Source of the DNA: Glycomyces fuscus
GTDB lineage: Bacteria; Actinomycetota; Actinomycetes; Streptosporangiales; Streptosporangiaceae
Assembly (NCBI GenBank): GCA_002529455.1
Contig: NYMS01000001.1
Coordinates: 62,001-126,000, forward strand
DNA: 64,000 bases
Direction of reading: 5' to 3'
The notes under the pieces are model-generated. The model saw nothing but the letters and a program-made list of their open reading frames with translations, did no database searches and had not been told where the DNA came from. A program made the translations under genes and the position numbers. Numbering within the stretch: the stretch's first letter is position 1; each line of letters begins with the position of its first letter. This document shows, piece after piece, positions 8,509-16,830 of the stretch.

Positions 8509-9345
8509 GTGATCACCTCTGACATTCCTGTTGTGCGCGTTCACGCGCGTGAGGTCGACGGTGTCGGCCAGGTCGGTTCCCTCGCCGACGACCCCGTCGT
8601 CCTGGCCTCGGTGGCCAAGGTCCTGATCGTGTTGGAGTTCGCCCGTCAGGCCTCGTTGGGGCTGGTGGACCCGACGGAGCGGGTGGTGGTGCGCCGCGAC
8701 GCCCGGTTGGGCGGGTGGGGGACGGCCGACTTCGCCGATGACGTGGAGCTGTCGTTGCGTGACTGTGCCCTGTTGGCGATGACGATCAGCGACAACACCG
8801 CGGCCGACCTGATCGTGGAGCGGGTGGGGGTGGAGCCCGTGCACCTGTTGGCGGTGGAGCTGGGTTTGGCGGCGACGCGTTTCACGGGGGGTCCGCGTGC
8901 CCTGTTGCACGCTCTGCTGGATGAGAGCGATGCGACGGGCACGGACCCGGCGACGCTGCTGGCCCGTGATCCGGGGCGGACCACCTCCAGTACTCCGGCT
9001 GACATCACGCGGTTGCTCCAGTTGGTGTGGACCGACGCGGCGGCCCCGCCCCGGGCGTGTGCGTTCGTGCGCGACCTGATGGCGCGCCAGCTGGTGCGTA
9101 CGCGTATCGCCTCGGGGTTCGGTCCGGGGGTGCGGGTGAGCGTGAAGTCGGGCACGCTGCCGGGGCTGCGGATGGAGGCGGGGGTGGTGGAGTACCCCGA
9201 CGGGGGCCGTTACGCGGTGGCGGTGTGCGCGGTGGGCCCGGACGGGGGGCGCGGTGCGCTGGAGGCGGACCTGGCGCTGGGGCGGGCCGCGCGGGAGGCG
9301 GTGGACCGGTTGCGGGCCGGGGAGGGGGAGCCGGCGGGGCGCTGA
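8509..9345 (+). CDS. Class A beta-lactamase-fold serine hydrolase, apparently cytoplasmic
   Basis: 278 residues with the penicillin-recognising motifs in order: S34-V-A-K37 (SxxK nucleophile motif), S94-D-N96 (SDN) and K213-S-G215 (KTG equivalent). There is no signal peptide or lipobox, unusual for a true beta-lactamase, whose substrate is met outside the cell. It may be an intracellular amide or ester hydrolase of the beta-lactamase fold, or an export-less resistance enzyme. No clear Omega-loop ExxLN motif was found. The GTG at 8509 is chosen because the -10 box TAGCGT ends seven bases upstream. The divergent LysR is its likely regulator. Confidence 0.78.
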   Translation: MITSDIPVVRVHAREVDGVGQVGSLADDPVVLASVAKVLIVLEFARQASLGLVDPTERVVVRRDARLGGWGTADFADDVELSLRDCALLAMTISDNTAADLIVERVGVEPVHLLAVELGLAATRFTGGPRALLHALLDESDATGTDPATLLARDPGRTTSSTPADITRLLQLVWTDAAAPPRACAFVRDLMARQLVRTRIASGFGPGVRVSVKSGTLPGLRMEAGVVEYPDGGRYAVAVCAVGPDGGRGALEADLALGRAAREAVDRLRAGEGEPAGR

Positions 9346-9463
9346 CCGCCGGTGATAGGCGTTCGCTTATCGGGCCGGGTCCCGCCGCTTATTGGACCCC
9401 GTGTCGCGGGCCGTGTTTGGCTGTGCGCCGTTGGAGTCACCGGTTCAGGGACGAGGTCGGCAG

Positions 9464-10438
9464 ATGGCGGTTGGACGACGGGGTTTCTTGCGCGGAGCGG
9501 TCGCGGGCGGGGCGCTCGCCCCGCTGTTGGCGGGGGCGGCGGCGCCCGCCGCGGCCACCGTGCCCGCGGGGGCGCCCGCGGGCCGGGGCGGCGGGGTGAC
9601 CTTCCGCTGGTTGGGCACCAGCGGGTGGCGTGTCGACATGCCCGACCGGTCGCCGCTGCTGGTCGACCCGTACCTGTCGCGGTTCTACACCGGCTTGTTC
9701 GACCCGGAGGCGGAGTTCGACACGAGGACGTCCCTGAGCGTGGACGTCGCGGCGGTGGAGGAGCACACCGCCGGTACGGGCGGGGACGGGGTGGTGTTGG
9801 TGACGCACTGCCACTGGGACCACTTCGCGGACGTGCCCCGTATCGCCACCACCACGGGGGCCCGGGTGGTGGGGACGTTGACCGCCTACCACCTGGCGCA
9901 GGCGATGGGGGTGCCGGCCGGTCAGGTCTCGCCGGTGCGCGGTGGCGAGGTGCTGGACTTCGACGGGTGCGTGGTGGAGGTGGTCTCCTCCCTGCACAGT
10001 CGCAACCGATCCCACTCGATGGCCTTTCCCGGGGTGCGGGTGGAGGTGCCGCCGGAGCCGCTGACGATCGCGGACCTGCCCGAGGGTGACACGCTGGCCT
10101 TCCAGGTGCGGCCGCCCGGGGGGCCGTCGGTGTTCTTCATGGGCGCCAGTGACTTCGCCGAGCGGGAGGTGGCCGGGTTGGCTCCGGACGTGGCGATGGT
10201 GGCGATGCCCTCCAGCTCCAGCACCCACGAGTACGTGCCGCGGCTGCTGGAGGCGTTGGACAGGCCCGCGACGGTGGTGCCGGTGCACTGGGACCACTTC
10301 GAGCGCGGGCTGGTCAATCCGCCGGTGGACGGCACCGGGAGGGGGATGGGGCTGGAGGAGTTCTCGGCGCTGGTGCGCCGGGTCGCCCCCCGCAGCCGGG
10401 TCGTGGTCCCGGAGTACCTGACCCCCTACACCTTCTAG
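9464..10438 (+). CDS. Tat-exported metallo-beta-lactamase-fold hydrolase
   Basis: 324 residues. The N terminus MAVGRRGFLRGAVAGGALAP is a twin-arginine signal peptide with an Ala-rich h-region and a probable AxA cleavage site near residue 32. The metal-binding motif T-H115-C-H117-W-D119-H120 follows, with later conserved VHWDHFERG near residue 285 (a second HxD-type site). This is the UlaG/RomA-like branch of the superfamily; substrates could be lactones or phosphodiesters. It is probably a secreted or lipid-proximal hydrolase. The start is placed at the ATG that begins the Tat signal. It stands alone, 118 bp after the preceding hydrolase gene. Confidence 0.82.
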   Translation: MAVGRRGFLRGAVAGGALAPLLAGAAAPAAATVPAGAPAGRGGGVTFRWLGTSGWRVDMPDRSPLLVDPYLSRFYTGLFDPEAEFDTRTSLSVDVAAVEEHTAGTGGDGVVLVTHCHWDHFADVPRIATTTGARVVGTLTAYHLAQAMGVPAGQVSPVRGGEVLDFDGCVVEVVSSLHSRNRSHSMAFPGVRVEVPPEPLTIADLPEGDTLAFQVRPPGGPSVFFMGASDFAEREVAGLAPDVAMVAMPSSSSTHEYVPRLLEALDRPATVVPVHWDHFERGLVNPPVDGTGRGMGLEEFSALVRRVAPRSRVVVPEYLTPYTF

Positions 10439-10623
10439 GCTGGACGCGGCGCGTGGCCGGTGGCGGCCCTGGCGGGCAGCCGTCGGCCGCGACGGCGCCC
10501 CGGTTGGTCGGGGGCGTCGCGGCGGGGCCGCCGGGTGGGGTTCAGGTGTTGGGGGCGGGGTCCTCGGTGCCGGTGCGGGCGGGTGCCGGGAAGGTCGGTG
10601 CGTTCACGTTCGGTGGTGGTCAT
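10435..10623 (-). CDS. Possible small basic protein downstream of the xylanase
   Basis: 62 codons, beginning MTTTERERTDLPGTRPHRHR. A clear GGAGG lies five bases before the ATG at 10623, and the frame starts 65 bp after the xylanase stop on the same strand, so it could be the third gene of the P450-xylanase unit. Against it: no recognisable fold, Arg/Pro/His-rich composition typical of chance frames in GC-rich DNA, and a competing GTG frame inside it that gives a 21-residue peptide (NAPTFPAPARTGTEDPAPNT after the start). Treat as a candidate. Confidence 0.3.
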   Translation of the reverse strand: MTTTERERTDLPGTRPHRHRGPRPQHLNPTRRPRRDAPDQPGRRRGRRLPARAATGHAPRPA

Positions 10624-10690
10624 CACGGCCTCCGATGCTGGACGTGGCGCTCTGGTGTCACGGGTGCCGTTCGCGCCGGGTCCCGTGCTC

Positions 10691-11812
10691 CTACCGTGTC
10701 GGAGGGCGCGAGGGTCTGCGGGACAGGGCCTGGACCATGGCGCCCAGTGCCGGTTTGGGCGTGTAGGACTCGTCGAAGGGCAGCGCGGCGGTGTATCCGG
10801 GGAACCACTCGGGGATCCAGGAGTGCCCGTCGCTGACCCCCCACACCGACACGCGTACGCAGCGGGGCACGTCCAGGCAGGCCTCGATGACCCGGGCGTA
10901 CTCGCGGGCCTGGTCCTGGAGGGCGCCCTCGGGGACGGGTTCGGGGATGCGCACGTCCAGTTCGCTGACGCTGACCTCCAGGCCCAGGTCGGTGAAGCGG
11001 CGCAGGTGCTCGGACAGGTCCTCGGGGACGTTGCCGTGGACGAAGTGGCCCTGGAACCCGATGCCGTGCAGGGGGACGTCCCGCTCCAGCAGGTCGGTGA
11101 CCAGCCGGTACAGGGCGTCGGCCTTGGGGCCGCCGCCCTCGATGCCGAACTCGTTGATGTAGAGGCGGGCCTGGGGGTCGATCTCGTGGGCCATGGTGAG
11201 GGCCTCGGCGATGTAGTCCTCGCCCAGTACCTCGTACCACAGGTGCTGTCGCAGGCGGGGGCCGGTGTCCTCGAAGGGCTCGTTGATGATGTCCCAGGAG
11301 GTGACGCGCCCCTGGTAGCGGCCCATGAGGGCCTGCATGTGCTCGCGCATGACCTGGCGCAGTTCGTCGGGGCTCCAGGACCCCTGGGCCAGCCAGGCGG
11401 GCTGCTGGTTGTGCCAGAGCAGGGTGTGCCCGTGGACGTCGAGGCCGTTGCGTTCGGCGAAGCCGACCACGGTGTCGGGGCCGCTCCAGTCGAAGGTGTG
11501 GCGCTGGGGTTGGACGTACTCCCACTTCATGGTGTTCTCGGCGGTGACGGAGGTGTAGTGCTCGGTGACCACCGACCGGTACTCGCGGTCGTGCACCAGG
11601 GGGTTGACGGCCACCGCGACACCCAGGTCGATGTCGTTTCGGCGGGCCAGCTGGGGGAGTTGTCCGGCGCCGCCGGACTCCGGCCGTTCGGGCAGGGTGA
11701 GCACCAGGCCGGCGGTGACCAGGAAGATCACCGCGCACAGGGCGCCCGCGGTCAGCAGGGCCCCGCGCCCGCGGGTCAGCGAGCGCCGTGAGGAGGAGGC
11801 CGTGTCGCGCAC
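10691..11812 (-). CDS. Membrane-anchored GH10 endo-1,4-beta-xylanase
   Basis: 373 residues. A single hydrophobic segment at about 19-40 (GALLTAGALCAVIFLVTAGL) follows an Arg-rich start, so the protein is a signal anchor or exported. The rest is a GH10 TIM barrel: TAENTMKWE (90-98), HGHTLLWHNQ (128-136), the acid/base in WDIINEPF (E178) and the nucleophile in VSELDVRI (E284). It should cleave xylan backbones. No carbohydrate-binding module is present. The GTG at 11812 starts 17 bp after the P450 stop with a GGGAG just upstream, so the two are co-transcribed, an odd pairing. GH10 members usually have a cleavable signal; here no AxA site is obvious. Confidence 0.88.
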   Translation of the reverse strand: MRDTASSSRRSLTRGRGALLTAGALCAVIFLVTAGLVLTLPERPESGGAGQLPQLARRNDIDLGVAVAVNPLVHDREYRSVVTEHYTSVTAENTMKWEYVQPQRHTFDWSGPDTVVGFAERNGLDVHGHTLLWHNQQPAWLAQGSWSPDELRQVMREHMQALMGRYQGRVTSWDIINEPFEDTGPRLRQHLWYEVLGEDYIAEALTMAHEIDPQARLYINEFGIEGGGPKADALYRLVTDLLERDVPLHGIGFQGHFVHGNVPEDLSEHLRRFTDLGLEVSVSELDVRIPEPVPEGALQDQAREYARVIEACLDVPRCVRVSVWGVSDGHSWIPEWFPGYTAALPFDESYTPKPALGAMVQALSRRPSRPPTR

Positions 11813-11829
11813 CCTGTCGGCTCCCGCCT

Positions 11830-13083
11830 CTACCGGGCGCCCGTGGTGACGGGGAACGCCGCCAGGGAGCGTACGACGGTGGTGGGGCGGCGGGTGGGCC
11901 GGGCGGTGGGGCGCAGGTGCGGGAGGCGTTCGGCCAGGGCGCGCAGGGCGATGCGGCCCTCCAGGCGGGCCAGGGGGGCGCCCAGGCAGTAGTGGATGCC
12001 GCTGGAGAAGGACAGGTGGTCGGCGGCGTCGGCGCGGGTGATGTCGAAGCGGTCGGGGTCGGTGAAGCGCGCGGGGTCGCGGTTGGCGGATCCGATCAGG
12101 CACATGGCGTAACCGCCCCGGTTCAGGGGCTGTCCCTGGACGGTGGTGTCGGTGTGGACCCAGCGGCTGGTCATCTGCACGGGTGAGTCGAAGCGCAGGA
12201 CCTCCTCCACGGCGTTCGGGGCCAGGGAGGGGTCGGAGACCAGGCGTTCCCACTGCCGGCGGTGGCGCAGCAGGGCCATCACCCCGTTCCCGATCAGGTT
12301 CACCGTGGTCTCGAACCCGGCGACCAGCAGCAGGCGGCACATCGTGCGCAGCTCGGCCTCGGTGAGGTGGCCTTCGTCGACCTGGGACACCAGGGTGGAG
12401 ACCACGTCATCGCGGGGGTCGGCGCGGCGTTGCCGCATCAGCCGGGTGAACAGCAGGTCCAATTGTGCCGTGGCCTGGTGGATGCGGCGCAGGTGACTCG
12501 CCGAGCGGGCGCCGTCCAGGGCACTGCCCATGGCCTGGCCGATGCGGACGAACTCGGCGTCCTCGGACGCGGGGACGCCCAGCAGGCGGCTGATCACGGC
12601 GATGGGCAGGGGCTGGGCGAAGTCGCGCATGAGGTCGAAGCGGCCCCGGGTGGCGGCCCTGTCCAGGAGTTCGTGGGTGACCTTGGCGACCTCGGCCTCG
12701 TACTCGCCCATGCGGCGGGGACTGAAGGCGGGGCGGGCGAGCTTGCGCAGGCGGGTGTGTTCGGGCGGGTCCTGCATGAGGAAGGACAGGTCCATGACGT
12801 CGAACTGTGGGGGCAGGGCGGCGTCGCCGGGGGGTTGGACGCCGAACTCGCGTCCGCGCAGCAGGCCGCTGACGGCCTCGTAGGTGTTGGCGGTGCGAAA
12901 TCCGAGCCTGCTGGTGGTGAAGGGGCCTTGGGTGCGCAGTCGCCGGTAGGTGGGGTAGGGGTTGTCGCGCCAGGGGAAGTGCAGGAGTCTGCTGGGGTGG
13001 TCGCCGGCCTGGGCGGCGGTCCAGGACATCGCGTGGGCGATACGCAGGTTGGCGTCGATGCGCAGGGCGTCGGGAATCTGCAT
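11830..13083 (-). CDS. Cytochrome P450
   Basis: 417 residues, the usual size of a soluble bacterial class I P450 (CYP107/105-like in style). Seen: oxygen-activation helix I motif AGFETT, K-helix motif EEVLR (E-x-x-R) and the heme ligand loop FSSGIHYCLGAPLAR with C366. It needs an external ferredoxin and reductase, none of which is adjacent. The ATG has AGGAGG eleven bases upstream, and a -10 box (TAGGGT, 13114-13119 on the minus strand) gives a short leader. The xylanase gene follows directly. The substrate is unknown; the conservon at 28.5 kb lacks its own P450, but no link between them is shown. Confidence 0.92.
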   Translation of the reverse strand: MQIPDALRIDANLRIAHAMSWTAAQAGDHPSRLLHFPWRDNPYPTYRRLRTQGPFTTSRLGFRTANTYEAVSGLLRGREFGVQPPGDAALPPQFDVMDLSFLMQDPPEHTRLRKLARPAFSPRRMGEYEAEVAKVTHELLDRAATRGRFDLMRDFAQPLPIAVISRLLGVPASEDAEFVRIGQAMGSALDGARSASHLRRIHQATAQLDLLFTRLMRQRRADPRDDVVSTLVSQVDEGHLTEAELRTMCRLLLVAGFETTVNLIGNGVMALLRHRRQWERLVSDPSLAPNAVEEVLRFDSPVQMTSRWVHTDTTVQGQPLNRGGYAMCLIGSANRDPARFTDPDRFDITRADAADHLSFSSGIHYCLGAPLARLEGRIALRALAERLPHLRPTARPTRRPTTVVRSLAAFPVTTGAR

Positions 13084-13545
13084 GGCTGTGGGTCCTCCTG
13101 TCGCGTACTCACGACCCTAGGGGCTGGGGGGCGCCGGGACACGCGGCTTGGTGACTTGGCCGCCTGCGGCCAGCGGGGAACTTCGCGGGACGGCCCGGCG
13201 TTGGCGGGCGCTCCGGAGCGCCGCGGGCCGTCGCGGCGGCGGTGCGCGGGTGCGGGGGCGGTCTCCTGCGGGGAACCGGGTGGGGCGAACCTGTGGGGCG
13301 CGTGCCGCGTCACAGAGGCAGGCGCCCCGGCGGCGCGTGCCAGGTCAGCGCCCTGCCCGGGGACGCCCGGGGGCGTGCTCGCGGCGGACGGGGCACACGC
13401 CGGGGTTCGCGGGGGAGGCCGGGGGGCGCGCCCGCCGATAGGTTGGGGGCAGGCGTCTTTCCGGCGGGGTGCTCGGGCACCGGGGGGAGACGGTGGTCAT
13501 CCTCCGGCACCCGGGGGTGGCGGAACGTCGTGTGTGGAGGCTGCA
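13084..13545. other. Intergenic region between divergent P450 and kinase genes
   Basis: 462 bp with no convincing gene. It holds the P450 promoter (TAGGGT on the minus strand at 13114-13119) and a candidate kinase promoter with TAGGTT at 13439-13444, about 100 bp before the kinase start. No repeat or RNA gene was recognised. Confidence 0.5.
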
Positions 13546-15393
13546 GTGTCCCTTAGGCTCGATCCCAGTGACCCGGAACGCATCGGCCGGTACCGGCTGA
13601 TCGGCCGCTTGGGCTCTGGCGGCATGGGCCAGGTGTTCTTCGGCCGTTCGGCCGGGGGGCGGGCCGTGGCGGTCAAGCGCATCCACCCGCACATGGCGGC
13701 CGACGCCTCCTTCCGTGAGCGCTTCGCCCGCGAGGTCAACGCCGCCCGGCAGGTCAGCGGCGCCTTCACCGCCCCGGTCATCGACGCGGGCCCCGACGAC
13801 GAGGTGCCCTGGCTGGTCACCTCCTACGTGCCCTCCCTGCCCCTGGACACGGCGGTGCACGACCACGGTCCGCTGCCGGAGGCGAGTGTGCGCGTGCTCG
13901 CGGCCGGTCTGGCCGAGGCGCTGGCCGACATCCACCGGGCGGGTCTGATCCACCGCGACCTCAAGCCCGGCAACGTGCTGCTGGCCGAGGACGGGCCCCG
14001 GGTGATCGACTTCGGCATCGCCCGTGCCACCGACGGCACGGCCGCCACGCAGTCGGTGATCGGCACCCCGGGGTTCATGAGCCCGGAGCAGGTGCAGGGG
14101 GAGACGCTCACCCCGGCCAGCGACCTGTTCGCCTACGGTGCGGTGCTGGCCTACGCCGCGGCGGGCACGGGTCCCTTCGGTGAGGGCAGCATGCCCACGA
14201 TGGTCATGCGCATCATCAGCCGTGAACCGGACCTGTCGGGTGTGCCCGAGTCGCTGCGCCACCTGGTGGCCGCGTGCCTGTCCAAGGACCCCAAGGGGCG
14301 TCCGGGGCCGGGGGAGATCCTGGACTACCTGGGCGACGTCGCCACGGGTCCCTCCTGGCTGCCCGCGGCGGTGATGCAGGGGGTGCGGGACCAGGTGGCC
14401 AAGGTCAACGGGGCGCTCGCGGACGGGGACGCGCGGGCCACCGGACAGCACCAGCGCACCGAGGTGCTGGGCCAGGGCGGGGCCGCCGCGCTGGGAGGCG
14501 CGGCGGGTGCCGCGGCCGGGGCGGGCGTGTTCGGTGACGACGCGGCCACGCGGGTCACGGACCAGGCGCCGGGGCACGACGGCGGTGCGACCTCGGTCCT
14601 GGGCGAGCAGCAGGGATACGGGGCCACGGCCCGCTTCCCGGGGGCGCAGCAGGTCCCGCCCACCGCCCAGTACGGCCAGGGCGCCACGGCCTACGGCCAG
14701 GAGGCCGCCTCCTACGGCCAGGGGGGCGCCACCCGCGGCCGGGAGGACACCTCGGGGCACCGGCGGCCGGACAGGCCCAGCCAGGAGGACGCCTACGCCG
14801 ACCTCTACGGCGGGCGGCGTGAGCCGGCCGCCGACACGCGCCGCCAGCAGCAGGAGCAGCTGCGCCAGCAGGAGGAGCAGCGCCAGCGCCGGATGGAGGA
14901 GCAGCAGGAGCAGCGCAGGCGGGTGGAGGAGCAGCACCGCCAGCAGCAGGAGCAGCGGATCGAGCAGCGCCGCCGCCAGGAGGCCGAGCGCGCCCACCGT
15001 GAGCGCGTGCGCGCCGAGCAGGAGGCGGCGCGCCGCGCCCAGACCCAGGCGCGCCACGCCGAACAGCCGGGCCTGTGGGGTTTCGTCAAGCTGCTGCCGC
15101 TGATGATTATTCCGCTGATCCAGATCCCGCTGGGGTACGGGGCGGCGCTGGCGTGGGCGTGGTTCACCACCGAGACCCAGGTGTGGACGGGGGCGCCCTA
15201 CGCCTTCGAGCCGTTGCGGTGGGACTCCTTCTGGCACGCGACGATGCTGGGTTACTTCATCCTCAACAACCTGGTGTCGCTGGAGTACCTGGTGCGTTCG
15301 CTGCGCACCTCCTTCGTCACCGGCGCGGTGCTGGCGCTGGGGGCGGTCGCGGCGACCAACGGTCTGCTGTACAGCTTCGGCTTCTGGGGCTGA
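13546..15393 (+). CDS. Ser/Thr protein kinase with Gln/Glu-rich coiled coil and C-terminal membrane domain
   Basis: 615 residues. The kinase domain is N-terminal: glycine loop GRLGSGGMGQVFFG (20-33), ATP lysine K44, catalytic loop HRDLKPGN (H136-N143), DFG at 155-157. A flexible linker (about 270-430) with repeated Tyr-Gly-Gln units follows, then an extended Gln/Glu/Arg stretch (about 435-505) that should form a coiled coil, and finally about 105 residues with three hydrophobic helices (near 511-532, 560-580, 590-612). Most actinobacterial PknB-type kinases have one transmembrane helix and an outside sensor; here the membrane part is C-terminal with almost nothing outside. GGAGG five bases before the GTG supports the start. 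Confidence 0.88.
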   Translation: MSLRLDPSDPERIGRYRLIGRLGSGGMGQVFFGRSAGGRAVAVKRIHPHMAADASFRERFAREVNAARQVSGAFTAPVIDAGPDDEVPWLVTSYVPSLPLDTAVHDHGPLPEASVRVLAAGLAEALADIHRAGLIHRDLKPGNVLLAEDGPRVIDFGIARATDGTAATQSVIGTPGFMSPEQVQGETLTPASDLFAYGAVLAYAAAGTGPFGEGSMPTMVMRIISREPDLSGVPESLRHLVAACLSKDPKGRPGPGEILDYLGDVATGPSWLPAAVMQGVRDQVAKVNGALADGDARATGQHQRTEVLGQGGAAALGGAAGAAAGAGVFGDDAATRVTDQAPGHDGGATSVLGEQQGYGATARFPGAQQVPPTAQYGQGATAYGQEAASYGQGGATRGREDTSGHRRPDRPSQEDAYADLYGGRREPAADTRRQQQEQLRQQEEQRQRRMEEQQEQRRRVEEQHRQQQEQRIEQRRRQEAERAHRERVRAEQEAARRAQTQARHAEQPGLWGFVKLLPLMIIPLIQIPLGYGAALAWAWFTTETQVWTGAPYAFEPLRWDSFWHATMLGYFILNNLVSLEYLVRSLRTSFVTGAVLALGAVAATNGLLYSFGFWG

Positions 15394-15415
15394 GCCCTCG
15401 GGGCCGGGCGGGCGC

Positions 15416-15447
15416 GCACTCCCCGCGGCCGCGGGGGCGGGGAGTGC
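15416..15447. terminator. Bidirectional hairpin between kinase and sucrase/ferredoxin-like gene
   Basis: GCACTCCCCG (15416-15425) and its exact complement CGGGGAGTGC (15438-15447) around a GC-rich 12-nt loop, in the 94-bp gap between two convergent genes. No T-tract, as is common in actinobacteria. Confidence 0.6.
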
Positions 15448-15487
15448 GGGTGCGGCCCGGACCGGCGCCCCCGGCGTGGTCCGCGCG

Positions 15488-16477
15488 TCAGGACGGGGAG
15501 GCGGTCCGCGCGCGGCGGATCTCGGTCACCCGGTGGTGCACCGGGCGGCTGGGGGAGAGGGCCGAGCACGTGGCCGGGCACTCGGGTCCCTCCACGGCTG
15601 CCACCGACGCCGTGTACAGGCCGCCGTCGTGGCCCAGGGTGACGCGGATCCCGTCGGCGTGCTCCTCCTCGCCCAGGTGGGCGATCGCGTCCACGCCGGT
15701 CGGCCCCAGGCGGGCGCGCAGCGCGGCCTCGGCGGCCTGGACGGCGCCGGAGTCGCTGCACCGCCCCCGGTAGTTCTCGGGCAGGACCAGGCCGCGTTCG
15801 AAGGCGTCGACGGTGTGCACGGCCGACTCGGGGTCCAGGCGGCCGAAGTACACGCCCTGGGGCAGCGCCACCAGGTTGGCGGCGAAGCGGTCGCCGCCCA
15901 CGTGCGTGGTCTCCCACACCTGGGCCCGGCCTCCGGCCAGGGCGGCGGCCACGGGGCGTCCCAGCACCGCACAGCAGGGGTCCTTCTTGGCGTGGGTGCA
16001 CACCAGGTACAGGGTGTGGTCCACGGGGGTGCCGAAGGAGGGCGGCCGGGGCCGTTCCACGGCGGTGAGGTCGTACTCCAGCAGCTCGGCCAGGTCGGTG
16101 AAGTCGATCCGGCGCACCCAGGGGGAGGTGCGGCTCACGTGCGCGAGGTAGGCGCGCCGGGTGGCCGTCCGGGGCCGGGTGCGGGCGCCCTCGCCGGGGC
16201 GCTTGATGAGTTGGGGCTTGATGTCGCGGCCCGCGATGCGCTCGGCCAGGCGTGAGACGACCGCGCGGTCCAGGCCGGGACTGGTGAAGGCGGGGTTGCG
16301 CCAGGGGCCGGTGTGCTCGATGAGCAGCCAGCCGGTGGTGCGACCGGCCGTCGCGGAGATCTGCTCCCCGGTGTAGCGGGCCAGGGCGGAGCAGCCCCGG
16401 CTGCCGTCCGGAGCGGTGGGAAGCCGCACGGGTGGGGTCCAATCGGGAGGGGTGGCGGGTACGCGAGGGGTGCCCAC
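15488..16477 (-). CDS. Sucrase/ferredoxin-like family protein, iron-regulated
   Basis: 329 residues of the family with a thioredoxin-like [2Fe-2S] domain. Motifs: CTHAKKDPCC (C160, C168, C169) and THVGGDRFA (191-199), and a conserved early Cys in RGCSALARYTGEQ (C29). An IdeR/DtxR-like box at 16512-16530 sits just upstream, so expression should rise in iron starvation. Members are often found with siderophore genes, and a role in reducing ferric siderophores or in Fe-S chemistry is a reasonable inference; the name sucrase is historical. The GTG at 16477 is preceded by a TACGCT box (16497-16502, minus strand). Confidence 0.8.
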   Translation of the reverse strand: MGTPRVPATPPDWTPPVRLPTAPDGSRGCSALARYTGEQISATAGRTTGWLLIEHTGPWRNPAFTSPGLDRAVVSRLAERIAGRDIKPQLIKRPGEGARTRPRTATRRAYLAHVSRTSPWVRRIDFTDLAELLEYDLTAVERPRPPSFGTPVDHTLYLVCTHAKKDPCCAVLGRPVAAALAGGRAQVWETTHVGGDRFAANLVALPQGVYFGRLDPESAVHTVDAFERGLVLPENYRGRCSDSGAVQAAEAALRARLGPTGVDAIAHLGEEEHADGIRVTLGHDGGLYTASVAAVEGPECPATCSALSPSRPVHHRVTEIRRARTASPS

Positions 16478-16511
16478 GCGGGGCGGGTCGCGCGAAAGCG
16501 TATCGCAGAGG

Positions 16512-16530
16512 TTAGGTTAGCCTACCCATC
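16512..16530 (-). promoter_or_regulatory. Iron box (IdeR/DtxR-like operator)
   Basis: TTAGGTTAGCCTACCCATC matches the 19-bp iron-box consensus TTAGGTTAGSCTAACCTAA in 15 positions, with the left half intact. It lies 35 bp upstream of the sucrase/ferredoxin-like start, beside the -10 region. A second box controls the FecCD operon at 25327. Confidence 0.7.
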
Positions 16531-16584
16531 CTGAAGGGCTGTCGTCCGGGGCGGCGTGTCGGCGTGTCGGCGCCGGGGCGCACG

Positions 16585-16618
16585 GGCCCGCGTGCCGCCG
16601 CGCGGCGGCACGCGGGCC
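16585..16618. terminator. 34-bp perfect GC palindrome downstream of pobA
   Basis: Arms of 17 bases (starting GGCCCGCGTGCCGCC) meet without a spacer at 16601/16602. As RNA it would form a long hairpin. It is 213 bp past the pobA stop in the direction of transcription and 108 bp before the sucrase-family gene start, so it probably isolates the two units. The rest of the 353-bp gap 16478-16830 holds the iron box, three tandem GTGTCGGC-like units near 16555-16575 and an AT-rich island near 16707-16742, but no gene. Confidence 0.55.
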
Positions 16619-16830
16619 TCGTCGGCGGGGTCGGGCCGACCGCCCGTGCGCCGCGGCGCCGGGACGGGTGCGCGGGCGGGGCCGCGGCGGGGGAGAGGGG
16701 GCGCCACCACCGCGTTTACTTCGACGTTCACATGTTGACAGCCGGACGAACCCTGACCCAGGATGAGGCGCCGAGGGCGGGTCCGCGGTCCGGGTTCCGT
16801 CCTGATCCGGACCGCGGGCGCGTCCTCGGC

